Positions 46,410-55,093 of a stretch of 64,000 bases of DNA are shown here, in pieces (the first letter of the stretch is position 1; every line of letters begins with the position of its first letter). The position numbers and the translations under genes were made by a program. The stretch comes from Marinomonas profundi (GTDB taxonomy: Bacteria > Pseudomonadota > Gammaproteobacteria > Pseudomonadales > Marinomonadaceae): positions 1,312,578-1,376,577 of the forward strand of contig NZ_CP073013.1 in NCBI RefSeq assembly GCF_020694005.1, read 5' to 3'. The notes under the pieces are model-generated. The model ran no database searches and was not told the origin of the DNA. It saw only the letters and a program-made list of their open reading frames with translations.

Positions 46410-46939
46410 GCTTTATCTTCTTCTTTCGATTCTGGGGCGGCGTTGTTCGATTCTGGGGCGGCGTTGTTCGGTTCTATGCCAGAGAGGCTGTGGCTTTCTA
46501 GGCGGTCTATCGCCTCGCGGAATTCGCTGATGTCTTTAAAGCTTCGATAAACGGAAGCAAAACGGACATACGCCACTTGATCGAGACGTTGTAACTCTTC
46601 CATCACCGCTTCGCCAGTCCAACGGGACGGCAATTCGCGCTCGCCTGTGGCTTGCATTTTTTCCTTGATTCGAGTGATCGCGGTTTCAACGGCTTCAATG
46701 CTAACGGGGCGTTTTTCAATGGCTTTAATAATGCCATTGCGTAATTTGTCTTCATCGAACGCCTCTCGGCTGCCGTCGCTTTTGATTAGCTTCGGCATTT
46801 GCAGCTCCGCCACTTCAAAGGTGGTGAAGCGCTCTTGACACTGAATACAGGTACGGCGACGACGAACTTGTGCGCCTTCAGAGACTAACCGAGAGTCCAC
46901 TACTTTTGTATCTTGAGTTCCACAAAAAGGGCATCGCAT
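46406..46939 (-). CDS. nrdR: transcriptional repressor NrdR, with repeated C-terminal tail
   Basis: A 177-residue protein. [18 protein letters not shown] with a later CIQC forms the zinc ribbon, and [20 protein letters not shown] begins the ATP-cone that senses ATP/dATP and controls ribonucleotide reductase genes. The family is usually about 150 residues; the extra tail holds NNAAPES twice, encoded by a perfect 21-bp repeat. ATG 46939 with GGAAG upstream is the proper start. Overlaps ribD. Confidence 0.95.
   Translation of the reverse strand: MRCPFCGTQDTKVVDSRLVSEGAQVRRRRTCIQCQERFTTFEVAELQMPKLIKSDGSREAFDEDKLRNGIIKAIEKRPVSIEAVETAITRIKEKMQATGERELPSRWTGEAVMEELQRLDQVAYVRFASVYRSFKDISEFREAIDRLESHSLSGIEPNNAAPESNNAAPESKEEDKA
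46426..46467. repeat. two 21-bp tandem repeats inside nrdR
   Basis: Units 46426-46446 and 46447-46467 are identical and a partial third follows. They keep the frame and encode the NNAAPES repeats of the NrdR tail. Confidence 0.9.
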
Positions 46940-47102
46940 GGCGCTTCCAATATGACTGATTTGGTGTAAGAATGCCTGAAAATTAGGCCATCGTGTGATG
47001 GGTGAAATCATACCAACCCAGCCATAATATAGCTACCGAGCGACGGTGTGCGCTGCTGTCATTCTACTACGTCGAAGACTAGGTGAGTTTATAAGGATTT
47101 AT

Positions 47103-48008
47103 ATGCCGTTCGCAGAATTATCTGGCTTGGTTGCCGCCTTATGTTGGACCATTTCGAGCTTAATGGCGCCGGGGCTGATCCAGCGTTTTGGCACCATGCG
47201 TTTTAATACTTTTCGCATTGTGATTGCCAGTTCCATTCTATTGCTAATTTGCCTCGCCACGCAGCGCTTTAATGCAACCTTGTGGCAACACGCGGACATT
47301 GTCATCTTGTCTGGGTTATTGGGGATTTTTATTGGCGACACCATGCTGTTTACCGCGGTGCATCGCCTTGGCCCACGACGCACTGGGGTATTATTTGCCA
47401 CCAATGCGCCCATGTCGATTTTGTTAGGCTGGTTATTTTTAGGGGAAAACCTGTCTTTTCACCAATTATTCGCCTGTGGTTTGGTATTGAGCGGCGTGGT
47501 GATTGCTATTTTATTTGGTCGCAGAAACAGCTTGCATGCTTGGGAGCAAACCAAGGGCAAGCTGAGCGTGGGTATTTTGCTCGCACTCGGCGCGGCGCTT
47601 GGCCAAGCCAGTGGTGCGCTACTGAGCAAACCCGCATTGCTTGATGGCGCTGACCCTATTGCGGTTTCAACATTGCGGGTGGGCACCGGCGCGGTGGCGC
47701 TTGTGCTGGCTTATGGCTTGTTTTATCGACACAAACAACCCGCTGACGCGATTCCCTTTGACCAGCTAACGCGCTTTGATTTTATCGGCATCGTGACCCT
47801 CGCCACCATTGGTATGGTCATCGGCATGAGCGTCTTGGTTTGGGGCGTTGGCAACGCTAACGTGGGTATCGTTACCACCCTGTCGGCGGTTGTTCCCGTG
47901 CTTATTTTGCCCGGATTATGGATCACAACCGGTCAACGCCCCGCATTAGGTGCTTGGCTAGGGGCTGTTTTCGTTGTGGCGGGTGCCGCTTTGATTATTC
48001 TGAAATAG
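47103..48008 (+). CDS. EamA/DMT-family transporter
   Basis: A 301-residue protein with about ten membrane helices in two EamA repeats (MPFAELSGLVAALCWTISSL; later IGMVIGMSVLVWGVGNANVG). Family members export or import metabolites; the substrate is unknown. The frame is open from 47046, but AAGGA lies before ATG 47103 and the first helix begins there. Divergent from nrdR. Confidence 0.88.
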   Translation: MPFAELSGLVAALCWTISSLMAPGLIQRFGTMRFNTFRIVIASSILLLICLATQRFNATLWQHADIVILSGLLGIFIGDTMLFTAVHRLGPRRTGVLFATNAPMSILLGWLFLGENLSFHQLFACGLVLSGVVIAILFGRRNSLHAWEQTKGKLSVGILLALGAALGQASGALLSKPALLDGADPIAVSTLRVGTGAVALVLAYGLFYRHKQPADAIPFDQLTRFDFIGIVTLATIGMVIGMSVLVWGVGNANVGIVTTLSAVVPVLILPGLWITTGQRPALGAWLGAVFVVAGAALIILK

Positions 48009-48105
48009 CCTTGATTGTGCTATCCTTAGTCCCACTAATTGCATTTGGCTCTCCATCGACTTGCTAGACTTTTTTGGCAACCCTCTGGAGCGTTTTAACG
48101 AAATT

Positions 48106-48129
48106 CATGCACGACATTAATAGTGCATG
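48106..48129 (+). promoter_or_regulatory. small hairpin in the ettA leader
   Basis: CATGCAC and GTGCATG flank a 10-base loop 32 bp before the ettA ATG. Role unknown. Confidence 0.35.
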
Positions 48130-48160
48130 GATCTTCAATCATAGGATAAGTTGATTCTTT

Positions 48161-49822
48161 ATGGCTCAGTTTGTATACAGCATGAACCGCGTTGGGAAAG
48201 TTGTTCCGCCTAAACGCGAAATTCTTAAAGACATTTCCCTTTCATTTTTCCCTGGCGCTAAAATCGGTGTATTGGGTCTTAACGGTTCTGGTAAATCGAC
48301 GCTTTTACGCATCATGGCCGGTGTTGATACCGAGCATAACGGTGAAGCGCGTCCCATGCCGGGCATTAAAATCGGCTACTTGGAGCAAGAACCTCATCTT
48401 GATCCAGAGAAAAACGTGCGCGGTATCGTTGAAGAAGCTTTCTCTGACGTTATCGAAGCGATGGCGCGTTTGGATGCGGTTTACGCAGAATACGCAGAGC
48501 CAGATGCCGACTTTGATGCCCTAGCAAAAGAGCAAGGCCAACTGGAAGCCTTGATCGAAGCGAAAGAAGGCCACAACTTAGAGCGCGCATTGGAAGTGGC
48601 AGCGGATGCGCTTCGCCTTCCACCTTGGGAGGCGAGCGTAGAACACCTTTCTGGTGGTGAACGTCGCCGTGTGGCGCTGTGTCGTTTGTTGCTAGACAAA
48701 CCAGACATGATACTGCTCGACGAGCCAACCAACCATTTGGACGCAGAATCCGTTGCTTGGCTAGAGCGCTTCCTAAAAGATTACCCCGGCACTGTCGTGG
48801 CAATCACCCATGACCGTTACTTCTTAGACAACGCGGCGGGCTGGATTCTAGAGCTTGACCGCGGTCACGGTATTCCATACGAAGGCAACTACTCGTCTTG
48901 GTTAGAGCAAAAAGACGCGCGCCTACAAACCGAAGCGAAACAACAAGCGTCTCACCAAAAAGCCATTAAATCGGAATTGGAGTGGGTTCGCCAAAACGCC
49001 AAAGGTCGTCAGTCCAAATCTAAATCACGTTTGGCTCGCTTCGAAGAAATGAGCTCGAAAGAGTTCCAAGACCGTAACGAAACCAACGAGCTGTACATTC
49101 CGCCAGGACTTCGCCTTGGCTCTAAAGTCATCGAAATCGAAGGCGTCAGCAAAAGTTTCGAACACAAAATGCTACTAGAAGACTTCAACATGGTGGTGCC
49201 ACAAGGCGCGATCGTTGGTGTGGTGGGTGGTAACGGCGCCGGTAAATCGACCCTGTTTAAAATGATCGCTGGCATAGAGCAACCAGATACCGGTACCGTC
49301 ACCTTAGGTGAAACCGTGCAGCTGGCTTACGTTGACCAAATGCGTGAACTAGACGGCGATAAAACGGTTTTCGAAGAAATCGCCGACGGCCAAGACATGA
49401 TCACGGTACACAACTACAAAGTACCGTCTCGTGCTTACATCGGTCGTTTTAACTTCAAAGGCTCGGATCAACAAAAATTGGTTAAGCATTTATCTGGTGG
49501 TGAGCGTAACCGCTTGCACCTAGCAAAATTGCTGAAAGAAGGCGGCAACGTATTGCTACTGGATGAGCCAACCAACGACCTAGACGTTGAAACCTTACGC
49601 GCACTGGAAGACGCACTACTCGCCTTCCCAGGTTCCGCGATCGTGATTTCCCATGACCGTTGGTTCCTAGACCGTATCGCCACACACATCCTAGCGTACG
49701 AAGGCGATTCTAAAGCCGTCTTCTTCGAAGGTAACTACGCAGAATACGAAATCGACCACAAAAAACGCACGGGTAACGATGCGACACCAACACGTATCAA
49801 ATACAAACGTATTGATGCGTAA
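48161..49822 (+). CDS. ettA: energy-dependent translational throttle protein EttA (ABC-F)
   Basis: A 553-residue soluble ABC-F ATPase with two nucleotide-binding domains. Walker A motifs are GLNGSGKST and GGNGAGKST; signature motifs LSGGERRRVALCRL and LSGGERNRLHLAKL; Walker B LLLDEPTNDLD. The linker between domains (WVRQNAKGRQSKSKSRLARF) is the ribosome-contacting P-site tRNA interaction motif. It binds the ribosomal E site and gates elongation by energy state. Length matches E. coli EttA. Confidence 0.97.
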   Translation: MAQFVYSMNRVGKVVPPKREILKDISLSFFPGAKIGVLGLNGSGKSTLLRIMAGVDTEHNGEARPMPGIKIGYLEQEPHLDPEKNVRGIVEEAFSDVIEAMARLDAVYAEYAEPDADFDALAKEQGQLEALIEAKEGHNLERALEVAADALRLPPWEASVEHLSGGERRRVALCRLLLDKPDMILLDEPTNHLDAESVAWLERFLKDYPGTVVAITHDRYFLDNAAGWILELDRGHGIPYEGNYSSWLEQKDARLQTEAKQQASHQKAIKSELEWVRQNAKGRQSKSKSRLARFEEMSSKEFQDRNETNELYIPPGLRLGSKVIEIEGVSKSFEHKMLLEDFNMVVPQGAIVGVVGGNGAGKSTLFKMIAGIEQPDTGTVTLGETVQLAYVDQMRELDGDKTVFEEIADGQDMITVHNYKVPSRAYIGRFNFKGSDQQKLVKHLSGGERNRLHLAKLLKEGGNVLLLDEPTNDLDVETLRALEDALLAFPGSAIVISHDRWFLDRIATHILAYEGDSKAVFFEGNYAEYEIDHKKRTGNDATPTRIKYKRIDA

Positions 49823-49855
49823 TTCTATTTAATAGGATTGGTTGGGGTTGAATGG

Positions 49856-49887
49856 AAAGCCGCTTTCAGAGATGGAAGCGGTTTTTA
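49856..49887 (+). terminator. Rho-independent terminator after ettA
   Basis: CCGCTTTC pairs with GGAAGCGG (one wobble) and is followed by five T residues, reaching the stop codon of the convergent DUF2971 fragment. Confidence 0.8.
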
Positions 49888-50180
49888 TTCTTCTCTTTTT
49901 TCAATATGTATTTTGAAACTATTCTTTTTGGTAATTGCATACTCAACTTTATTCAAAAGACCTAAACCTTCTAAAGTATTTAACAATACAGCCTTATCAC
50001 TTTTATCCATTCGCTCTCCTATAATCACTTTTGAGAGAGATTCAATACGATAGTGTTTAAGACCAGGCTTCTCTGATAAAAATCGATACTCTCTTTCATT
50101 CAAAAACTCTTTAGGCTTTTGAAAAAAACAAAAACTGCATATCATCTTTTTATTAGAGGTCTTGAAGTCAGTTCCAGGGA
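49885..50180 (-). pseudogene. DUF2971 gene, 3' fragment cut off by IS66
   Basis: The C-terminal part of a DUF2971-like protein, reading VPGTDFKTSNKKMICSFCFF and then KPKEFLNEREYRFLSEKPG, a family landmark. It is separated from its 5' part (53030-53426) by a complete IS66 element. If the element and one 8-bp target copy are removed the two parts join in frame (GLEE to VPGTD), restoring a gene of 230 codons. No start is available for this half, except by reading out of the IS. Confidence 0.85.
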
Positions 50181-50188
50181 CTTCTTCT
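50181..50188. repeat. target-site duplication, left
   Basis: CTTCTTCT directly precedes the left end of the IS and is found again at 53030-53037. Eight bases is the IS66 family value. Confidence 0.93.
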
Positions 50189-50554
50189 GTAAGCGCCCTT
50201 AAATCAGCATTCTTGTCGTTTAATTTGTTTTGTGTTGTTGTAAATGACCTTGTAGTGATCATCCATCGATAATGTAAATTGATACGTGAGGTTGCATCAG
50301 GTGTCAAAAAAGGCTAGGGTAAATATAGACAGAGGGCGAACGGATTTGCCTACGCCTCCAGGAGGGAGGCTCTGTCTCTTTTCAGGAAGATTCAGTGGCT
50401 GCAGGGATGCGGCGGTAAAGCCTTTCTTTGATTTCTCTTCTTTGCTTTTACGATTTCTATTTTTTTATTTTACTTTTTTATTTTACGCCTACCCGTTTCT
50501 TTTTTATCCCGTGCTTTTTGCTGTTGTGTCCGTTTGCTTGATGGGCGTGTGCCT

Positions 50555-52219
50555 TTACAGCGCCGCTTTAACACGCCAAGGCAATAAGGCTTCTAATTTT
50601 TCAACGGTGTCGGCGCTAGCGATGTGCTGCAGGATATGCAAAATATACGCATGAGGCTCTAGGCCGTTGGCTTTGGCGGTTTCGACAAGACTGTACCAAG
50701 CCGCGCTGGCTTTGGCCCCTTGTGAGGTGTCGGCGAATAACCAATTCTTACGTCCAATTGCGAAGGGGCGGATGGCGTTCTCAGCCAAGACATTGCTGAT
50801 GTGCAATTGCCCATCCTCGCAGTATCCCGTGAGTGTCTCCCATTGGTTGAGGGCGTAGCGGATGGCCTTGTAGGTCAGCTGGTCTTTTGGGGTTTTATCG
50901 ACATTATTGCCGAGCCATTCTTTAAAGGTGTTGAGGGCCGGAAGGCTTTGCTCTTGGCGCACGCGATGTTTCTCAGCGTCGCTCAGGTCTTTTATCTGTG
51001 TTTCAATCCTGTAGAGTTTACGGATATGGCTTAATGCCACCTCGGCTTTGGTAGGGGGTGAGTTTTTGTTTTTCTTTTTGGTGTCAGCGCCTTTGCTGGC
51101 CTCAATAAATTTACGGCGCACGTGATCCCAGCAACCAATGCGAGTTAGGTTGTATTTCTGGCACACGGCATTGTAGCCGCCATAGCCATCGGCTTGCAGG
51201 ACACCTTTAAACCCATCGAGCAGCTGCACGGGTACCTCCCCATTTCGGGAAGGGTTGTATTCAAAACGCACGATAGGTTTGTCTGGCGGTCCGCCGCGTA
51301 TCACCCACATCCATTTATCCGATTGGGCGGTTTTGCCGTCTTCTTTGAGCACTTGGATACGGGTTTCGTCACCCTGTAGGTACCCCGCTTCCAATTGGGT
51401 TTCCCAAGCAAGATTCAGTAGGGACTGGACTCTGTCAGTCAGCAGGATGACGTGGTGGGCCATGCTGGTGCGGTCATAATGCCCTCCGTAACGTTCGATC
51501 TGTTTTTCCAAGCGATACAAGGGCAGGCCATCCGCATATTTTCCAGCGATGATGTAAGCCAGCGCGCTGATGCTAATGGCACATTTACCGAGTGGGTGAA
51601 GAGGACGTTTGGCGACAACGATGTGGTCTGCTTGGTCCTCTTGTGTTTTAAAGACGGCTTTTTCCTGCCAGTACTCTAACACTCGAACCTGGGCGGGTAT
51701 GATGTCCAGTTCTTCTTTGACCTTGCTGAAAAAGGTAGACGTGGCACCGGCTTTTTCTTCTTCTGACAAACGCAGTTCCACCCGTACGCGAGTCAGTTTG
51801 TCAGAGAAGCCACGTTGGCGTTTACGAGATCGAACCGCTTCTGGAAGCACGTCTTCGGGCAGTTGTTCGATCAGAGCCGCAATGGCCGCTTCCAATTCCA
51901 CCTCATCAAACAGATCGATTTGATAGACGGACTTTTCACTGCTTGCCGCAAACTTCTGAGCCTTGGCTAAGCGCAGGAGCTCCTCTAACTGTGCAATTTT
52001 ACGGTCTCTTTCATCCAGCAAGGCTTTTTGATGCTGAATAACCTGATGGTGATCATCAAGGAGCTGATTTTTCAGCTCTAGTACCTGATCTCTTTGCGCT
52101 AACACCTGATCTTTTTGCACGAGATCTTGGTCTTTTTTGACCAGCAACGACAACAACTCCGCCTGTGACAGAGTCGCATAATTGACCGAGATGTTGTGCG
52201 TATTAGGGGCTGTTTTCAT
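50555..52219 (-). CDS. tnpC: IS66 transposase TnpC (DDE)
   Basis: A 554-residue transposase. An N-terminal coiled coil with heptad-like repeats (KKDQDLVQKDQVLAQRDQVL) is followed by a zinc-finger-like region. The DDE core contains YLQGDETRIQVLKEDG, LQADGYGGYNAVCQKYN, IGCWDHVRRKFIEASKG and the C-terminal NVLAENAIRPFAIGRKNWLF, which holds the catalytic Glu. Full family length, no frameshift. Confidence 0.96.
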   Translation of the reverse strand: MKTAPNTHNISVNYATLSQAELLSLLVKKDQDLVQKDQVLAQRDQVLELKNQLLDDHHQVIQHQKALLDERDRKIAQLEELLRLAKAQKFAASSEKSVYQIDLFDEVELEAAIAALIEQLPEDVLPEAVRSRKRQRGFSDKLTRVRVELRLSEEEKAGATSTFFSKVKEELDIIPAQVRVLEYWQEKAVFKTQEDQADHIVVAKRPLHPLGKCAISISALAYIIAGKYADGLPLYRLEKQIERYGGHYDRTSMAHHVILLTDRVQSLLNLAWETQLEAGYLQGDETRIQVLKEDGKTAQSDKWMWVIRGGPPDKPIVRFEYNPSRNGEVPVQLLDGFKGVLQADGYGGYNAVCQKYNLTRIGCWDHVRRKFIEASKGADTKKKNKNSPPTKAEVALSHIRKLYRIETQIKDLSDAEKHRVRQEQSLPALNTFKEWLGNNVDKTPKDQLTYKAIRYALNQWETLTGYCEDGQLHISNVLAENAIRPFAIGRKNWLFADTSQGAKASAAWYSLVETAKANGLEPHAYILHILQHIASADTVEKLEALLPWRVKAAL

Positions 52220-52254
52220 GTACGTTATTTTATCATAACAGCCCCTAAAACGCG

Positions 52255-52620
52255 TTAAAAAACAGACTCATAATGCAATTTTTTATGGCCTTTCATCGCC
52301 GTTATATCATAGCCATCCAGCAGCCAATTAATCTGTTGTCCAGTAAGAGAGATCACCTCGTCACCCTTTTTGGGCCAACGAAACTTGTCCTCGGCAAGGG
52401 TTTTGTAATACAGCACAAAACCATTGTCCTCCCAAAATAAACATTTAATTTTGTTCCGGTGCCGATTGGTAAACGCATACAAAGCACCATCAAAAGGATT
52501 CTGCGCCAACTCCTGCTCCACAATCGCTGCCAGCCCCACAGCGGCTTTACGAAAATCCACTGGCTGACGATAAAGATAGATCTTAGGCATGTCGACCGAC
52601 GGGCGAAAATAACGTGTCAT
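52255..52620 (-). CDS. tnpB: IS66 accessory protein TnpB
   Basis: A 121-residue protein with IYLYRQPVDFRKAAVGLAAI, FTNRHRNKIKCLFWEDNGFV and FRWPKKGDEVISLTGQQINW, the IS66 Orf2 pattern; needed with TnpA for transposition. ATG 52620 overlaps the tnpA stop as ATGA, so I preferred it to the upstream frame opening at 52629. Confidence 0.95.
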   Translation of the reverse strand: MTRYFRPSVDMPKIYLYRQPVDFRKAAVGLAAIVEQELAQNPFDGALYAFTNRHRNKIKCLFWEDNGFVLYYKTLAEDKFRWPKKGDEVISLTGQQINWLLDGYDITAMKGHKKLHYESVF

Positions 52621-52940
52621 AACGCCCACTCCAACAACTGACGAACCAAGGTCACATTGGTCGAATCAATACCGTGGATTTGCATGCCATTTGGCAAAGA
52701 CACCGACAAGCCTGACCCTAACTGGCCCAATGAAGGTTCCACTTTGATAAAACTGGACGACTTGTCCTCCGATATTGGGGCTGATGGTGTCTGACATTTC
52801 TGCCGCCAATACATGAATTGAGAATAATTGAGATCGTTTTCTTTGCAGAACCGAGCACTGGACATGGCCGCTGCCTCAGCAGCTGTGACTTGCGCCCGCC
52901 AAAAGTCAGCACGGGATTGAGGATCCGAAAAAGTATTCAT
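52617..52940 (-). CDS. tnpA: IS66 accessory protein TnpA
   Basis: A 107-residue protein: FWRAQVTAAEAAAMSSARFC then KENDLNYSQFMYWRQK is the helix-turn-helix-like IS66 Orf1 motif. First gene of the element, translationally coupled to tnpB. Confidence 0.93.
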   Translation of the reverse strand: MNTFSDPQSRADFWRAQVTAAEAAAMSSARFCKENDLNYSQFMYWRQKCQTPSAPISEDKSSSFIKVEPSLGQLGSGLSVSLPNGMQIHGIDSTNVTLVRQLLEWAL

Positions 52941-53029
52941 AAAGACACCTGTTCATGGTTAAAGTAAACAGGTGTTAGGTTCTGATATTACGAGAAGGTC
53001 AGCAAGAATGCAGATTTAAGGGCGCTTAC

Positions 53030-53037
53030 CTTCTTCT
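53030..53037. repeat. target-site duplication, right
   Basis: CTTCTTCT directly follows the right end of the IS and equals the copy at 50181-50188. Confidence 0.93.
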
Positions 53038-53426
53038 AACCCGCTGTTTGAATTAATCAAACTTGGAAAGATTCTGCCATCACAGTACTGAACATCTTGA
53101 TTTAAATAAACGTCCTTCTCAATACTATTAACAAACTCTTCAAAATTAAAAGCCAAACAAAAACCTTTTAGTTCGTTACCATAATGAGCCCACATAAAAG
53201 GAGATTGCTCTACTTCATTAGGCTCACCTTTAGCCATAGCAAGCACCCCAACCCCATCTAAGTCAGTAAAGTCGGGCAAATACTGATCTTTATCATACAT
53301 ATCTAGTAGGTTAAACATCCCTTCAGTCGCATCATTCAATTTCTTAGTTTCTGCGAAATACAAACTATGCTTTAACAATGCATCAAGGGATCTAGTACTG
53401 ACCGTTTGAAACTTATATAAATTCAT
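53030..53426 (-). pseudogene. DUF2971 gene, 5' fragment cut off by IS66
   Basis: The N-terminal about 132 residues of a DUF2971-like protein: MNLYKFQTVSTRSLDALLKH, YFAETKKLNDATEGMFNL (the usual LWFSxPxxFND position) and FMWAHYGNELKGFCLAF (the W-x-H-Y-x-x-x-H/LxGxCLxF motif). DUF2971 proteins have no firm function and are frequent in accessory and defence islands. The frame runs a few codons into the IS (ending GKRP) before stopping. Confidence 0.88.
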
Positions 53427-53485
53427 GGTTTTTCCAGTCCACCTAAGCCTAATGGGCGATCAAACTTTAATCAATCATATAATAC

Positions 53486-53521
53486 TTAGTCTCTCATTTA
53501 TTAGCAAAAATGAGAGACTAA
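53486..53521. promoter_or_regulatory. perfect 14-bp inverted repeat upstream of the DUF2971 gene
   Basis: TTAGTCTCTCATTT and AAATGAGAGACTAA flank eight bases, 60 bp before the DUF2971 ATG. The half-site TGAGAGAC recurs at 53541 and 53581. It looks like a regulator binding region for the broken gene, or for a gene now lost. Confidence 0.55.
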
Positions 53522-53540
53522 TGGATTTGATGCACACAAG

Positions 53541-53590
53541 TGAGAGACAAATATCCTTGCGCCTCACTTTTACAGAAAAATGAGAGACAA
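53541..53590. repeat. two further TGAGAGACAAA motifs
   Basis: TGAGAGACAAA occurs at 53541-53551 and 53581-53591, 40 bp apart in the same orientation, extending the half-site series that starts at 53486. Confidence 0.7.
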
Positions 53591-53689
53591 ACTTCATGTC
53601 AGTCACCCTTGAATTCATAAAGCTAGGCTATCGTTTCTACCCCTTTTCTTTCCACAAGAGTAAGCATTTTAATTGCAGCTCTTCTTGTT

Positions 53690-53827
53690 TTACTTTCGCC
53701 TTACTCCCACTTTTGCATTGCTTTGATCCTGACGCCTAGTGACAGAACACAAAGCATCAAATTGACGCATGGTGGTTTTATCAATCGCGCCAACTTTATT
53801 AAGACCTTTGGCTGTCATATCACTCAT
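53690..53827 (-). pseudogene. truncated HigA/NadS-like antitoxin
   Basis: A 45-codon frame starts MSDMTAKGLNKVGAIDKTTM and continues RQFDALCSV, the N-terminal part of the short antitoxins partnered with RelE-type toxins (xxxKxGxIDxxTMRxFD). The helix-turn-helix half is missing: after about residue 29 the sequence becomes unrelated and ends. The start overlaps the end of the toxin remnant, as in intact modules. Confidence 0.65.
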
Positions 53828-54078
53828 GGCGATCTCCTTCTTGGCAGGCTTCTACTTTGATTAACTCTTTCGAGGCTATCAAATTTTCTAATTCAACTTG
53901 GCTAAAACCAATAAAAATTTGGGCTAGTTTTCTTAGCGCCATTTATAGAGAGCCCCACCGAGATCAGCATCAACGAGCCCCTTCTGGATCTCCTCAGATG
54001 CTTGAATGAGACTCTTATCAAACAAGCCATCTTTTTTGCTTAAAGAACAGAATCCCTTTGTTTTATATATAAAAACAT
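53820..54078 (-). pseudogene. decayed RelE/HigB-like toxin
   Basis: The N-terminal part reads VFIYKTKGFCSLSKKDGLFD and KSLIQASEEIQKGLVDADLG, then GALYKWR and a stop, matching the opening of RelE-family toxins (KTKxF, AxxEIxxGLVDADLGGxVYKKR). After a deletion of about 40-45 codons the C-terminal part (LRKLAQIFIGFSQVELENLI, ASKELIKVEAC) follows in another frame. AAGGAGG and an ATG at 54078 precede it, but that ATG is out of frame through a short T run. The gene cannot make an intact toxin. Confidence 0.68.
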
Positions 54079-54252
54079 ACCCTCCTTGGGTAGCATTTAA
54101 ACAACGCATGAACATCACTTTATGCTGTGCGGTTGATATTCGTTCATCCTTAAACTTATCTTATTGATAGTATTATATTTCCATCATGACAAATTAAGAT
54201 GACCGACCGCTTTTCATCACTGAGCACCAATCAAGCCAAGGTAAAAAAGCCA

Positions 54253-54930
54253 CTAACGTTTAAACCAACGCCAGACAAACAAGACACGAATCAGCGCGGC
54301 GGCGACGTAGGTCAGGGCGCAGGCGGTGAGGATTTTTTTCACTTTGGGCAGGTCTTCCTGTGGAATATAGTTGCCTTCGGCTAGGATGGGTAACGCTTTA
54401 TTGAAGCTGGCGTCCCATTCTTCTGGCAAAATCACCAGTTGCACCAGTACAGCCAGAAACCCCGACACACCAACGACCAAGGCATGCAGCGGCACAGCAT
54501 AGGGCAATTGCAACACCAAGGTAATGACAGGCCAGCCCAATAGTAGGCCTGCGGTTATACGTCGAGCAAAATGCGCCAAGGGTAAATAGCGGGTGCTCAA
54601 GCGGGAAATGGTTTCTTTTTTCTCATGCGCAATAGCGTGACCCACCTCATGGGCGGCCACCGCAACGGCGGTCAAAGAGCGGCCGTTTAGCACACTAGGG
54701 CTCAGTCGAACGACATGCTGAACAAAGTCAAAGTGATCCTGACCTTCTTGGGCCGCCTCAACATTCACGTTATTCAACTCAAACCGCTGCACCAAATGAC
54801 GGGCCAATTCCCCTCCTGTTCCGGGAAAGTCCAAGCGCTCAGTCGCATAACGCTTTAAGGTAAATTTTACCCAAGCGCTTGGACCAACAATTAAGGCCAC
54901 AACGATTAAAATACCCACTAGCCATAACAT
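54253..54930 (-). CDS. neutral zinc metallopeptidase, YugP family
   Basis: A 225-residue membrane protein with an N-terminal anchor helix (LWLVGILIVVALIVGPSAWV), the zinc motif HEVGH at 94-98 (AVAAHEVGHAIAHEK) and two or three further membrane helices. The downstream glutamate (ILPEEWDASFNKALPIL) should be the third ligand. Substrates are unknown. The stop lies close to a decayed toxin-antitoxin region. Confidence 0.88.
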   Translation of the reverse strand: MLWLVGILIVVALIVGPSAWVKFTLKRYATERLDFPGTGGELARHLVQRFELNNVNVEAAQEGQDHFDFVQHVVRLSPSVLNGRSLTAVAVAAHEVGHAIAHEKKETISRLSTRYLPLAHFARRITAGLLLGWPVITLVLQLPYAVPLHALVVGVSGFLAVLVQLVILPEEWDASFNKALPILAEGNYIPQEDLPKVKKILTACALTYVAAALIRVLFVWRWFKR

Positions 54931-55093
54931 AAACGTGCCTTTTGCCTATTAGAACCAGAACACCAACATGGCGCTCAACCAATGTCCCCAATCAATAAAA
55001 ATATTCCCTGTCACTTTGACCTTTTTTACTCTCCTCACATACACTGTTAAAACCGATCCACACAAAATAACGCTAAAGCAATAAGAGCTTAAT

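Larger units (their letters stand above)
50189..53029. mobile_element. complete IS66-family insertion sequence (2841 bp)
   Basis: Both ends begin GTAAGCGCCCTTAAA, and the terminal inverted repeats agree over about 27 bp with one difference. The GTAA start is typical of IS66. Three genes in one orientation (tnpA, tnpB, tnpC) fill the minus strand. An exact 8-bp duplication flanks the element. All three frames are intact, so it may still be active. It interrupts a DUF2971 gene. The about 365 bp between tnpC and the left end is non-coding and AT-rich. Confidence 0.97.
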
